Shown here one piece after another: positions 1 to 8,419 of a DNA stretch of 64,000 bases (positions are counted from its first letter, which is position 1; each line of letters opens with the position of its first letter). The DNA is from CADCVQ01 sp038260305 (GTDB lineage Bacteria; Actinomycetota; Thermoleophilia; Solirubrobacterales; Solirubrobacteraceae): assembly GCA_038260305.1 (NCBI GenBank), contig JBBSNY010000022.1:9282-73281 (forward strand), given 5' to 3'. A model generated the notes under the pieces. The model was given only the letters and a program-made list of their open reading frames with translations. It searched no databases and was not told where the DNA came from. The translations under genes and the position numbers were made by a program.

Positions 1-1086
1 CGGCTCGCCCTCGGCCACGCCGAGGACGAGATCGGCGGCCGCCGGGAGGTCGGGGATCTGCGCCCCTAGCCGCGGCGACAGGACCGCCTGCACGAGCGCG
101 TGCGCGAGCTGTGGGCGATTGCGCGCGACGGCGACCAGGCCGAGCTCCTCGTAAGCGCGGTTGTTGATGCGGATGTGACCGCGCGCCCAGCCGTAGGAGA
201 TGACGCGGCAGTCGCACATGAGCGCCTCGAGCACGGTCAGCCCGGCGGTCGAGTGGATCAGCACGTCGGCGGCGGCAAGCAGCGTGACCATCTTGTCGGT
301 GAAGCCCCAGACCTGAACGCGCTCGTCGCCGGCGTAGGCCTCGCTCATGGTCGCCAGCGTGCGCTCGTTGTTGCCGGCGAGCACGATGACCGTGCCGCCG
401 CCGTAGTGCAGCGCGGCGTCGGTCGCGCCACGCAGGTCGCCGATGCCCCAGCCGCCGCCGGACACGACGACGACGACGCCGCGAGCCGGCAGCCCGAGCT
501 CCTCGCGCGCGGCCGCGAGCTCGGGCGGCGATTCGAAGCGCGGATCCGTCAGGCCGTGGACGGCCTCGATGCGCGTCGCCGGGCCCGCTATCGCGCGCAC
601 CTCGGCCTTGGACTCGGGATGCGTGATGAGGTGCAGGTCGATCCCCGGGTGCGCCCAGTAGTGCAGGGCGGCGAGGTCCGTGATCGCGCTGACCGTCGGC
701 GTCTGCAGCGCGCCCGACTGGCGCATGCGCCCGAGCAGCTCGGTCGTGATCGGATACGTCGAGACGATGACGTCGGCCGGATGCTCGCGCAGGTAGCGCT
801 CGAAGCGCCGCCGCATGATCTTCTCGATGATGACGGAGCCCGCGCGCCTCATCGGCGCGGTGCGAGTTCCGAGCAGGTAGCCGGCCTCGAAGGCGAGGTT
901 GCCAGCGGTCGTCTCCAGCGACGACGCGCCGCCGACGATCGCGCGGGCGACGGGGCCGCCGACCCGCAGGCCGTCGACGACCTCGGCCGACGCGCCGCGC
1001 TCGCGCAGCGCCGTGGCGAGCACCTCGGCGGGGAGGTCGTGACCGGCGCCGATCGAGGCGGTGAAGATGAGAGCGCGCGTGGGCAT
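1..1086 (-). CDS. MGDG-synthase-type glycosyltransferase (3' end cut by window)
   Basis: The gene starts at the ATG complementing 1084-1086 and runs off the left edge, so 362 codons are visible and the C-terminus is missing. The N-terminus has SIGAGH (about residues 10-15), typical of monogalactosyldiacylglycerol-synthase/processive diacylglycerol glycosyltransferases. Further on, VSGGGWG and STAGLTVLEA match the nucleotide-sugar half of the fold. The family transfers a hexose from a nucleotide sugar to a membrane lipid at the cytoplasmic face; the acceptor here is unknown. It is divergent, with a 19-bp gap, from an ether-lipid-type FAD oxidase, which suggests a shared membrane-lipid theme. 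Confidence 0.85.
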   Translation of the reverse strand, partial: MPTRALIFTASIGAGHDLPAEVLATALRERGASAEVVDGLRVGGPVARAIVGGASSLETTAGNLAFEAGYLLGTRTAPMRRAGSVIIEKIMRRRFERYLREHPADVIVSTYPITTELLGRMRQSGALQTPTVSAITDLAALHYWAHPGIDLHLITHPESKAEVRAIAGPATRIEAVHGLTDPRFESPPELAAAREELGLPARGVVVVVSGGGWGIGDLRGATDAALHYGGGTVIVLAGNNERTLATMSEAYAGDERVQVWGFTDKMVTLLAAADVLIHSTAGLTVLEALMCDCRVISYGWARGHIRINNRAYEELGLVAVARNRPQLAHALVQAVLSPRLGAQIPDLPAAADLVLGVAEGEP

Positions 1087-1092
1087 GCCGAC

Positions 1093-1098
1093 TATGGT
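1093..1098 (+). promoter_or_regulatory. -10 element TATGGT, leaderless type
   Basis: TATGGT ends 7 nt before the ATG of the FAD oxidase, so transcription would begin at or next to the start codon. Confidence 0.45.
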
Positions 1099-1105
1099 CG
1101 CGCAT

Positions 1106-2719
1106 ATGCGCCGACGCAAGCACTGGGGCTGGGGCTATGAGGACGACGCGTGGTCGGATGCGCAGCTGCGCGCGGCCGGGCCGGGGCTCGCCGAGCACCT
1201 GCGGATCGCCGGCGACGGGCAGGTGCGCACGCCGGTCGCGCTCGCCGACGTCGTCCTGGGAGCGCCGCGCGTCGCGCCGCCGCCGGCGCTGCAGGCGATC
1301 TGCGCAGCCGACGCGCATGCGCGGGCGTCGCACGCGTGGGGCAAGTCCTACGCCGACATCGTGCGCGGCTTTCAGGGTCGCTTCGACTTCCCACCCGACG
1401 TCGTCGCGCGACCGCGGGGCGAGCGCGACGTCGAGGCGGTGCTCGAGTGGGCGGCAGGTGCGAACGTCGCCGTCGTGCCCTACGGCGGCGGCACGAGCGT
1501 CAGCGGCGGCGTGCAGTGCGAGGTGCCGGGGCGCTTCGACGGCGTCGTCTCCGTCGATCTGTCGGCGATGGACCGGGTGCTGCAGATCGACGACGTGTCG
1601 CGCTCGGCCCGCATCCAGGCCGGGGCGACGGGCCCCGCGCTCGAGCGCCAGCTCCGCGCGCTCGACCTGACGCTGCGCTTCTACCCGCAGTCCTTCGAGC
1701 TGTCGACGCTCGGCGGCTGGATCGCGACGCGCGCCGGCGGGCACTTCGCGACCGTCGAGACGCATATCGACGACCTCGTCGAGTCGATCCGCGCGATGAC
1801 GCCGAGCGGTGCGTGGGAGTCGCGCCGGCTGCCCGGGTCCGGCGCCGGGCCGTCGCCGGACCGGATGCTGCTCGGCTCCGAGGGGATCCTCGGGATCGTC
1901 ACCGAGGCGTGGGTGCGCGTGCGCCCGCGCCCGCAGGCGCACTCGCTGGCGGCGGTGCGCTTCGGCGACTTCGCGCGCGGCATCGACGCCCTGCGCGCGA
2001 TCGCGCAGTCCGGGCTGCGACCGTCCAACTGCCGGCTGATCGACGCCGAGGAGGCGCGCATGACCGGCGCCGGCGACGGGCGCTCGGCGCTGCTCGTGCT
2101 CGGCTTCGAGGCGGCCGACTCGACCCTGCTGCCCGTCGGGGAGCTGCTCGATCGCGCGCTCGTGCTGTGCGCGGACGCCGGCGGCGAGTGGGACGAGGGT
2201 GCGCTGCGCAAGCCGTCGCCGCGCGCCGGCGCGGCCCGTACTGCGGGCGACGCCGTCGGCGCCTGGCGGACGGCGTTCCTGCGCGCGCCGTACCTGCGCG
2301 ACGCGTTCGTCTCGATGGGGATCCTGTCGGAGACCTTCGAGACCGCGATCACATGGGAGCGCTTCGGCGCGCTGCACGCGGCGGTGATGGCCGCGACCGG
2401 TGAGGCAATCGGGCCGCTCGGCCGCGTCACCTGCCGGATCTCGCACATCTACCCCGATGGCCTGGCGCCGTACTTCACCGTCCTCGCCCCCGCCCGCCGC
2501 GGCGAGGAGCTCGAGCAGTGGGCGGTCGTCAAGCGGGTCGCGTCGGATGCGCTGCTGGCCGCGGGCGCGACGATCACCCACCATCACGCGATCGGCCGCG
2601 ACCACCGCGACTGGTATGACCGCCAGCGCCCGCAGCCGTTCGCCGCCGCGCTGCGCGCCGCCAAGGCGGCGGTCGATCCCGGCGGCATGCTGAACCCGGG
2701 GGTCTTGCTCGATCCGTGA
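1106..2719 (+). CDS. FAD-binding oxidase, alkyldihydroxyacetonephosphate synthase-like
   Basis: A 537-aa protein of the VAO-type FAD-binding superfamily. The start at 1106 gives RRRKHWGWGYEDD, the usual N-terminus of alkyl-DHAP-synthase relatives. The FAD pyrophosphate loop YGGGTSVSGG is at about residues 126-135, and PQSFELSTLGGW at about 194 matches the family signature. The C-terminal domain ends in DPGGMLNPGVLL. True alkyl-DHAP synthases exchange the acyl chain of acyl-DHAP for a fatty alcohol to make ether lipids; bacterial relatives may instead be 2-hydroxyacid or D-lactate type oxidases. The substrate is therefore open. The divergent lipid glycosyltransferase favours a lipid role. Confidence 0.85.
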   Translation: MRRRKHWGWGYEDDAWSDAQLRAAGPGLAEHLRIAGDGQVRTPVALADVVLGAPRVAPPPALQAICAADAHARASHAWGKSYADIVRGFQGRFDFPPDVVARPRGERDVEAVLEWAAGANVAVVPYGGGTSVSGGVQCEVPGRFDGVVSVDLSAMDRVLQIDDVSRSARIQAGATGPALERQLRALDLTLRFYPQSFELSTLGGWIATRAGGHFATVETHIDDLVESIRAMTPSGAWESRRLPGSGAGPSPDRMLLGSEGILGIVTEAWVRVRPRPQAHSLAAVRFGDFARGIDALRAIAQSGLRPSNCRLIDAEEARMTGAGDGRSALLVLGFEAADSTLLPVGELLDRALVLCADAGGEWDEGALRKPSPRAGAARTAGDAVGAWRTAFLRAPYLRDAFVSMGILSETFETAITWERFGALHAAVMAATGEAIGPLGRVTCRISHIYPDGLAPYFTVLAPARRGEELEQWAVVKRVASDALLAAGATITHHHAIGRDHRDWYDRQRPQPFAAALRAAKAAVDPGGMLNPGVLLDP

Positions 2720-2728
2720 TCGTGGCGC

Positions 2729-2734
2729 TACCCT
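2729..2734 (+). promoter_or_regulatory. -10 element TACCCT, leaderless type
   Basis: TACCCT ends 8 nt before the next ATG. A TTGCTC that could serve as the -35 lies 18 nt upstream of it (2705-2710). Confidence 0.5.
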
Positions 2735-2742
2735 GAAAACGG

Positions 2743-3069
2743 ATGCCCGTCGACGCCTCGATCATCGCCAAGAACCTGCGCGCGTTCACGATCGCGCTGA
2801 ACGTCCATGATCGCGAGAACCCGACGCACACCGCGTACGGGATCGGGATGGCGGCGTTCGACATCGCGCGGATGGGCTTCGACGACGGCGAGGAGATCCT
2901 CCCGGGGATCAAGATCCAGGCCGACGGCGGCGGGACGGGCAACTTCCGCATCCTCTGCGACGGCGACCATCTGGCCGAGCTCGAGGCCCAGCAGGCCGAG
3001 GTCGTGGAGGCCGTCTCGACGCAGCCCGCGGCCGTTCCGGTCGGCGTTCCGGAGCGCGAAGAGCGCTAG
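2743..3069 (+). CDS. hypothetical protein, 108 aa
   Basis: I do not recognise this protein. It is soluble, acidic and about 108 residues long, with a compact N-terminal part (residues 1-85) and an Ala/Pro/Val-rich tail that looks disordered. No signal peptide or membrane segment is visible. It lies 23 bp after the FAD oxidase on the same strand but has its own -10-like element, so it may be transcribed separately. Coding is supported by the well-placed promoter and a composition unlike the arginine-rich shadow frames. Confidence 0.65.
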   Translation: MPVDASIIAKNLRAFTIALNVHDRENPTHTAYGIGMAAFDIARMGFDDGEEILPGIKIQADGGGTGNFRILCDGDHLAELEAQQAEVVEAVSTQPAAVPVGVPEREER

Positions 3070-3195
3070 CCGGACCCCCTCGATGGCGTGCCCATAGCAC
3101 GCCGTCGATGCGCGTGTGGCCGATGGGGGGTGCCGCGATCGGCCTGGCGCGATAGATTGCGCGCCGAGCGGATGCAGCCGCTGGATCAACGACTC

Positions 3196-3202
3196 AAGGG
3201 GG
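3196..3202 (+). promoter_or_regulatory. Shine-Dalgarno deciding a start
   Basis: AAGGGGG lies 12 nt before the ATG at 3215 and directly abuts the alternative in-frame ATG at 3203, so it favours 3215. Confidence 0.5.
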
Positions 3203-3214
3203 ATGGTTTACGTA

Positions 3215-3364
3215 ATGGTTAAGCCCGCATACATGTTCTTCGCGTTCCTGACGCTCCTGATCTTTCTCGCGATTCTCGTCGCGTTCGTCTTCGGGCCCGA
3301 CAGCGGTCCGTTCGACAAGGGCTACAGCAAGGGCGCCACGCCGTCGCTCGTCAGCATCAAGTAG
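3215..3364 (+). CDS. small single-span membrane protein, 49 aa
   Basis: A 49-residue protein with one long hydrophobic helix (about residues 5-27) and a short polar tail rich in Gly, Ser and Lys. The start at 3215 is chosen because of the AAGGGGG ribosome site; an ATG four codons upstream is possible. I recognise no family. The 145-bp upstream gap and the separate ribosome site suggest its own transcript. It could be a small membrane subunit or regulator; nothing in the neighbourhood fixes its partner. Confidence 0.6.
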   Translation: MVKPAYMFFAFLTLLIFLAILVAFVFGPDSGPFDKGYSKGATPSLVSIK

Positions 3365-3432
3365 CCGGGGACTCCCGCGCCGGCCGCCCTGGTGACATCG
3401 GCACGGGGGCCGGCGTCGCGCGGAACGACCGG

Positions 3433-3438
3433 TAGGGT
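3433..3438 (+). promoter_or_regulatory. -10 element TAGGGT, leaderless type
   Basis: TAGGGT ends 7 nt before the GTG at 3446 and supports that start over the one 18 codons upstream. Confidence 0.45.
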
Positions 3439-3445
3439 CGAAGGC

Positions 3446-4540
3446 GTGAGCGAGTACGGCAAGCTGGGCATCGACTATGACGTGCTCGACGCGTCCAAGC
3501 GCGATGCGATCAGCTTCGCGCAGTCGACGTCGCACCTGCTCGAGCGCCACGGCGGGCGCGCCGTCGAGGCGTCCCGGGGCGCGTCGGCGTTCGTGCTCGA
3601 GCTTGCCGGCCAGCATCTCGCGTTCGTCGTCGAGGGGCTCGGGACGAAGTCGATCATCTCGCGCCACTGGCTCGAACAGAGCGGAGAGGATCGCTTTGCC
3701 GATGTCGGCATCGACGCCGTCGGCGCGATCGTCAACGACATCTGCAGCGTCGGTGCGCTGCCGCTCGTCATCAACGCGTACTTCGCGACCGGCCGCTCGG
3801 ACTGGCACGCCGACGGGACGGCATTGCAGTCCCTGCTGGCGGGCTGGCGGCGCGGCTGCGAGCTGTCGGAGGCCGCCTGGGGCGGCGGCGAGTCCCCCGC
3901 TCTGCCCGACCTCGTGTCCGCCGACGACATCGAGCTCGCCGGCTCGGCGATCGGGCTCGTTCCGGCCGAGTGGGGCCCGGTCCTCGGCGAGGAGCTGCGC
4001 GCCGGCGACGTCATCGTGCTCGTCGAGAGCTCCGGCCTGCATGCCAACGGCGCGTCGCTCGCGCGCTCGGTCGCCGCCGCGCTGCCCGACGGGCTGCTGA
4101 CCGAGATGCCCAGCGGCCGGCGCTTCGGCGACGCGCTGCTCGACCCGAGCGTCATCTACGTGCCGCTTGTCGCCGAGCTGCGCGCGTGCGGGATCCGGCC
4201 CAGCTACCTATCGCACATCACCGGCCACGGCGTGCGCAAGCTCATGCGCGCCCCGGCGGACTTCACGTACGTCATCGACGACCTGCCGCCGGTTCCGGAG
4301 GTGCTGTCGTTTCTCGCCGAGCACGCCGGCATCGACCAGCGCGAGGCCTACGGGACGTTCAACATGGGCGCCGGCTACGCCGTCTACGTGCCCGCCGAGC
4401 ACGGGTCGGCCGTCGTCGAGGCCGCCGCCGCGCGCGGCATGAGGGCGGCGATCTCCGGCCGCGTCGAGGCCGGCGAACGCGCCGTCGAGCTCGCCGGCCC
4501 CGGCTTCTCGTACTCGGGCTCCGAGCTCGATCTGGGGTGA
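3446..4540 (+). CDS. PurM-like AIR synthase-family protein
   Basis: A 364-aa protein with the PurM (AIR synthase) two-domain fold: an EGLGTKS loop at about residue 70 in place of DGVGTK, the VNDICSVGALPLVINAY nucleotide-binding stretch at about 95-111, and the C-terminal GLHANGASLAR, SHITGHGVRKLMR and FNMGAGYAVYV motifs. Canonical PurM uses ATP to close formylglycinamidine ribotide into aminoimidazole ribotide in purine synthesis. The changed DG-to-EG motif and the absence of other pur genes nearby leave room for a related phosphorylated substrate. The GTG start at 3446 is preferred because of the -10-like element 7 nt upstream. Confidence 0.8.
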   Translation: MSEYGKLGIDYDVLDASKRDAISFAQSTSHLLERHGGRAVEASRGASAFVLELAGQHLAFVVEGLGTKSIISRHWLEQSGEDRFADVGIDAVGAIVNDICSVGALPLVINAYFATGRSDWHADGTALQSLLAGWRRGCELSEAAWGGGESPALPDLVSADDIELAGSAIGLVPAEWGPVLGEELRAGDVIVLVESSGLHANGASLARSVAAALPDGLLTEMPSGRRFGDALLDPSVIYVPLVAELRACGIRPSYLSHITGHGVRKLMRAPADFTYVIDDLPPVPEVLSFLAEHAGIDQREAYGTFNMGAGYAVYVPAEHGSAVVEAAAARGMRAAISGRVEAGERAVELAGPGFSYSGSELDLG

Positions 4541-4658
4541 GCTCGTTTGCTCGTGCGGCCCTGACGCAGTTCTTGCGCGGAAACTCCGCAAAGCGAGCCC
4601 CATGCTGTCCTGGCCTGCCCTTAGCATCGAAGAACCCGATGCCAAGGAACCCAGCGCT

Positions 4659-4880
4659 ATGAACGAAGCCCACTTCGGCGAGATCGAGAAGGTACTGCTG
4701 TACGTGTCCGAGGCGCGCGAACGGGCCGCGCGCGCCAGAGAGACGCTTGAGCGCGATGGGGCTGAGCCGCATCTCGTGGCCTCTCTGCGCCAGTGCGAGG
4801 AGCACATGCGCCAGGAGCATCGCCGGCTGATGCAGAGCACGTTCTATGCCGTGCCAGGTCCAGAGCGCCTCGCAGTGTGA
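4659..4880 (+). CDS. hypothetical protein, 73 aa, coupled to RM remnant
   Basis: A 73-residue, mostly helical charged protein with several heptad-like Leu/Ala positions, so a helical bundle or coiled coil is likely. The ATG at 4659 has an AAGGA site 11 nt upstream and is preferred over the ORF start at 4602. Its stop overlaps the start of the next gene in GTGTGA, so the two are translationally coupled. I do not recognise the family. The coupling suggests it once served the restriction-modification gene whose remnant follows. Confidence 0.55.
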   Translation: MNEAHFGEIEKVLLYVSEARERAARARETLERDGAEPHLVASLRQCEEHMRQEHRRLMQSTFYAVPGPERLAV

Positions 4881-5353
4881 GCCCCAACGAGCCGGTGACG
4901 CTCACCGGCGAGGGGATCCGGGCTCGCCTCACCGCGTTCGCCGCGAAGTGGAGCCTGTACACCGGAACCGAGCGGTCTGAAGCTCAGACCTTCCTGAACC
5001 AGTTGCTCGGCTGTTACGGCACGAGCCGTCGCGAGATCGGTGCCGAGTTCGAGTCTCGTCAGCAGACGCGCTTCCTCGATCTGCTCTGGCCCGGCGTGTG
5101 CATCATCGAGATGAAGGCGCCCTCCGAAGCGGATCGGCTGAGCAAGCACCGCAAGCAGGCACTCGACTACTGGCACGGGGCGTGGCGACCGATCGCAGAT
5201 CTGCGCCGCCAGCTCGACGTCGCCGTGTTGGCCGCGTACGACTGGCCCGCCGGGCTTCGCGACGACGCGCTGGAGCTCAAGGTCCGGCTGGCCGAGCGCC
5301 ACGAGGCGATCGACTCGGGAGGGATGAGTTACGACCCCTTCGGGGCCGCGTGA
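4877..5353 (+). CDS. internally deleted MmeI/type IIG restriction-modification protein (remnant)
   Basis: The GTG start overlaps the upstream stop by 4 nt. Residues 1-102 resemble the N-terminal nuclease region of MmeI-like type IIG enzymes: RARLTAFAAKWS, FLDLLWPGVCIIEMKAP (E78 and K80 of an ExK motif) and ALDYWHGA. Residues 103-158 resemble the extreme C-terminus of the same enzymes: LRRQLDVAVLAAYDWP and YDPFG. The roughly 800 residues that normally lie between, including the methyltransferase motifs, are absent, so an in-frame deletion near 5182 joined the two ends. The 158-aa product could still fold as an isolated nuclease-type domain. The alternative is a small unrelated protein, but both ends match the same family. 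Confidence 0.65.
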   Translation: MSPNEPVTLTGEGIRARLTAFAAKWSLYTGTERSEAQTFLNQLLGCYGTSRREIGAEFESRQQTRFLDLLWPGVCIIEMKAPSEADRLSKHRKQALDYWHGAWRPIADLRRQLDVAVLAAYDWPAGLRDDALELKVRLAERHEAIDSGGMSYDPFGAA

Positions 5354-5383
5354 TCCGCAGCCGGGTCTCGCGACCGCTGGGCC

Positions 5384-6166
5384 TCAGCCGATCTCGACGG
5401 TGATGCCGTCAGCCCCGAAGCAGACGTGGCCGGCGATCTTCATCGCCTCGGCGATCGGGAGTTCGTAGCTCCAGGCGGCGTCCTCGAAGCGCTCGCCGGC
5501 CGCGAGCACGTGCCACGTCGTCGCGTCGCCCTTGTACTGGCACGTCGTCCGCGTCGGGCTCGGCGCGAGGTGCCCGCCGACGATGTCGCCGCGCGGGATG
5601 TAGGCGCGCACCGGCACGCTCGTCTCGAAGAGCAGCACGGCACGCTTGGTCTCGGCGATGACATCGTCGCCGACGCTGACGCGCACCGGGCGCGAGCTCT
5701 GGTGGACGTCGACGCGGTGGTAGGGGTCGCGCAGCTTGCCGGGGAGCTTCTCGTCCTCCACCATCCAGCGGTCGGCGCGGTTGAAGTACAGCGACGCGAA
5801 GCCGAGCAGCCACGGGGCCGACGCGATCGGCTTCTCGTAGGCCCAGACCGCGTCGATGTGCAGCACGTCGCCGACGCGCAGGGACCAGTAGGAGGCATCG
5901 CCCTTGAACGGGCAGTGCGTCGTCGTGTCGGTCTTCTCGAGCAACGTGCGGTCGAAGTCCTCGAGCGGGACGTAGATCACCGGCGGGATTCCGGTCTCGT
6001 GCAGGAGGTGCGCGCCGGTCGTGTCGAGGACGACGGTGTCGCCGACGAACGCGCGCAGACGGCGGCCGTCGGGCTGAAAGAGGATCTTGTGCGCGGGCGA
6101 CTCGAATGTGTAGTTCGCGTCGTGAGCCCGGCCGCCGAGCGGTCCGCTGCCAAGGGTCAGGCTCAT
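5384..6166 (-). CDS. tandem DUF427 domain protein
   Basis: A 260-aa protein built of two DUF427 repeats. The first (about residues 18-115) holds RAFVGDTVVLDT and CPFKGDASYWSL; the second (about 150-255) holds RVSVGDDVIAET and CQYKGDATTWHV. DUF427 proteins are small beta-barrel proteins of unknown biochemical function common in Actinobacteria. It overlaps the Ppx/GppA gene by 4 nt and follows it on the same strand, so the two are probably co-transcribed and translationally coupled. Confidence 0.9.
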   Translation of the reverse strand: MSLTLGSGPLGGRAHDANYTFESPAHKILFQPDGRRLRAFVGDTVVLDTTGAHLLHETGIPPVIYVPLEDFDRTLLEKTDTTTHCPFKGDASYWSLRVGDVLHIDAVWAYEKPIASAPWLLGFASLYFNRADRWMVEDEKLPGKLRDPYHRVDVHQSSRPVRVSVGDDVIAETKRAVLLFETSVPVRAYIPRGDIVGGHLAPSPTRTTCQYKGDATTWHVLAAGERFEDAAWSYELPIAEAMKIAGHVCFGADGITVEIG

Positions 6167-7686
6167 ACGGTCTCCACCTTCAGTCGCTTGTCGAATGCGC
6201 GGTCGAAGAGCTCGACCTCGCGTTGTGCCGCCCAGCGCTCGACGCTCGCGGCGCCGTCGGCGGCGAGCTCGAGGCGGACGATGCCGTCATCGGCGACGAC
6301 GTGCGCCTCGCGCACGCTCTGGTCGCGGCTGCGCTCGAGGCCCTCGGCCAGGCGCAGCAGGATCGCCATCCGATTCAGCCGCTCGTCGTCGCCGGGCTCG
6401 GTCAGCCGCTCGAGCTCGCCGAAGTCCGGCATCCCCTTGCGGTGATAGCGCGCCGTCTGGGCGATGAGCGCGACCTCGCGCGGCGCGAAGCCCGGCAGGC
6501 CGGCGTTCAGGATCAGATAGCGCGAGTGCTTGTGATGGTCGTCGTAGTCGACGGACATGCCGATGTCGTGCAGCACGCCGGCGCACCACAACAGCTCGCG
6601 CTCCCAGCGGTCGCCGTCGTGCAACCCGGCGGCGGCGAGCTCGTCGAAGAGGCCGAGCGCGAGACGGCAGACATGCTCGGTGTGCGCGGCGTCGACACCG
6701 TAGCGGGCGGCGAGGTTCAGCACGCTCGAGCGCCGCACGTCGTCGAACAGCGGTGGGTCGCCTTGCAGCAGCGACGCGAAGAAGACGCCCTCGCGCAGGC
6801 CGGCCTCGGTGACCTCGATCGCGTCGAAGCCGCCGGCCTCGAGCACGGACTGCACGACGATCGCACCGGCGAGGATGAGGTCGGCGCGCGCGTACTTGAT
6901 GCCCTTGATCGAGCTGCGCTCGTCGGCGGGCAGTGCGGCGAGACGCTCGATGAGCGCGTCGAGCGCGCAGCGGCGGATCTGAAAGCCCTGCACGCCGAGC
7001 GACGGCAGCCCCTCCTCGGCCTGGACCGCAGCGGCAAGGTTGCGCATCGTGCCGCCGATGCCGACGAGCCGCCGGCCCGCCCGCGGCAGCCACGGCGCGT
7101 CGGCTTCGAGCGTCTCGATGACGTGCGTGCGCAGCGCCTTGCGCGCCTTCTTCGGCGCCTCGTCCGCGTCGGGCAGGAAGTGCTCGGTCATGCGCACGGC
7201 GCCGACCGGCCACGATCCGAGCCGACCAGGATGGCGGCTGTTGACCTCGACGAGCTGCATCGAGCCGCCGCCGAGATCGAGCACGACGCCGTCGGCGAGC
7301 GTCGTCGAGTTCACGGCGGCGAGGTAGCCGTAGTAGGCCTCCTCGTCGCGCGAGAGGACCCGCACCTGCAGGCCGGTCTCCGTGACGACACGCGACAGGA
7401 ACGCGGCCTGGTTGGAGGCGTCGCGGATCGCGCTCGTCGCGACCGGCCGGATGTCGACCTCGTCGATCCCGGTCGCCGCGCAGAAATGCGCAAACACTTC
7501 GGCCGCCTCGAGCGCGCGCTGCATCGGCTTGCGGCCGAGCTCGCCGGTCGCGTCGAGGCCCTCGCCGACGCGGACGGCGAGGTAGATCTCGTCGGTGCGC
7601 TTCCACCAGCCGTCGGCGGAGGTGAAGACGACGAGGCGAAAGGAGTTCGACCCGAGGTCGATGACCGCCGTGCGCTGCTCAGCCAC
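6163..7686 (-). CDS. ppx: Ppx/GppA family phosphatase with C-terminal HD domain
   Basis: A 507-aa protein. VIDLGSNSFRLVV (residues 8-20) is the phosphate-1 loop of the exopolyphosphatase/pppGpp phosphohydrolase family, LDLGGGSMQLVEV (about 135) is the second nucleotide loop, and GIGGTMRNLAAAV (about 208) is the adenosine loop. After about residue 320 an HD-type helical domain carries VLHDIG (about 370) and H-rich DYDDHHKHSR. The family hydrolyses polyphosphate or the terminal phosphate of pppGpp in the cytoplasm. The GTG start lies 109 bp from the divergent Uma2 gene, and the downstream DUF427 gene overlaps its stop. Confidence 0.9.
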   Translation of the reverse strand: MAEQRTAVIDLGSNSFRLVVFTSADGWWKRTDEIYLAVRVGEGLDATGELGRKPMQRALEAAEVFAHFCAATGIDEVDIRPVATSAIRDASNQAAFLSRVVTETGLQVRVLSRDEEAYYGYLAAVNSTTLADGVVLDLGGGSMQLVEVNSRHPGRLGSWPVGAVRMTEHFLPDADEAPKKARKALRTHVIETLEADAPWLPRAGRRLVGIGGTMRNLAAAVQAEEGLPSLGVQGFQIRRCALDALIERLAALPADERSSIKGIKYARADLILAGAIVVQSVLEAGGFDAIEVTEAGLREGVFFASLLQGDPPLFDDVRRSSVLNLAARYGVDAAHTEHVCRLALGLFDELAAAGLHDGDRWERELLWCAGVLHDIGMSVDYDDHHKHSRYLILNAGLPGFAPREVALIAQTARYHRKGMPDFGELERLTEPGDDERLNRMAILLRLAEGLERSRDQSVREAHVVADDGIVRLELAADGAASVERWAAQREVELFDRAFDKRLKVETV

Positions 7687-7781
7687 GGTGCGGTTGCAGC
7701 GCCGAGCGAGCGAGCCGGGTCATGGACGGGAGACTAGTCGTGAGCCTCGACGGGATCTCGTCCGGCTGGCCGGCGGCGGCG

Positions 7782-7787
7782 TATCGT
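7782..7787 (+). promoter_or_regulatory. -10 element TATCGT, leaderless type
   Basis: TATCGT ends 8 nt before the ATG of the first Uma2 gene. Confidence 0.45.
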
Positions 7788-7795
7788 GTGCAGCC

Positions 7796-8347
7796 ATGAG
7801 CGCGCTTCGTGCCATGACCGCGCAGGAGCTGTTGCAGTACAGCCACACGCCGTACCGGACCGAGCTGATCGCCGGCAGACTCGTCGAGATGGAGCCCGGT
7901 GGTGGAGAGCACGGCGTCGTGGCAGCTCAGATCTGCGGGCTGCTCACTCTTCATGTGCTGCCGAGGAAGCTGGGTCGGGTGTGCGGCGCCGAGACCGGCT
8001 ATGTGCTGGCAACCGATCCCGACACCGTACGCGCGCCGGACGCGAGCTTCATCTCGCACGAGCGGATCGAGGCCATCGGCGGCATCCCGCGGGGATACAT
8101 CCCAGGGCCGCCCGACCTCGCCTTCGAGGTCGTCTCGCCGGGCGACCGGCGAGGCGAGGTCGAGAGCAAGACGCGTTCCTGGCTCGACGCCGGCACGCGC
8201 GTCGTGGTGGTCGTCGACCCGCGTCGGCTCACGGCAGAGGCGCACCGGGGGGACGGATCGGCGATCCGCTACGCGGGCGAGGACGCCGTCGCGCTCGACG
8301 ACGTCCTGGCGGGCTTCGCGCCCACGCTCAGCGCGTTCTTCGACTGA
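7796..8347 (+). CDS. Uma2-family (DUF820) nuclease-fold protein, copy 1
   Basis: A 183-aa protein of the Uma2 family, which has a restriction-endonuclease-like fold. PDASF (about residues 81-85), FEVVSPGD (about 107) and ESKTRSWLDAG (about 121) supply the usual Asp, Glu and Lys/Gln active-site positions. The start at 7796 is set by the promoter-like TATCGT and by the matching start of the neighbouring copy. The family is abundant in cyanobacteria and Actinobacteria; no cellular role is firmly established. The next gene is a close paralogue in the same orientation. Confidence 0.85.
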   Translation: MSALRAMTAQELLQYSHTPYRTELIAGRLVEMEPGGGEHGVVAAQICGLLTLHVLPRKLGRVCGAETGYVLATDPDTVRAPDASFISHERIEAIGGIPRGYIPGPPDLAFEVVSPGDRRGEVESKTRSWLDAGTRVVVVVDPRRLTAEAHRGDGSAIRYAGEDAVALDDVLAGFAPTLSAFFD

Positions 8348-8404
8348 CCGGCGGGCCACCTCGCACCCACCGTCGTAACCCGCCGGCTGGGGGAACGCGG
8401 ATGC

Positions 8405-8410
8405 TAGGTT
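8405..8410 (+). promoter_or_regulatory. -10 element TAGGTT, leaderless type
   Basis: TAGGTT ends 9 nt before the ATG of the second Uma2 gene, so the duplicate carries its own promoter. Confidence 0.4.
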
Positions 8411-8419
8411 TGCGCAGCA

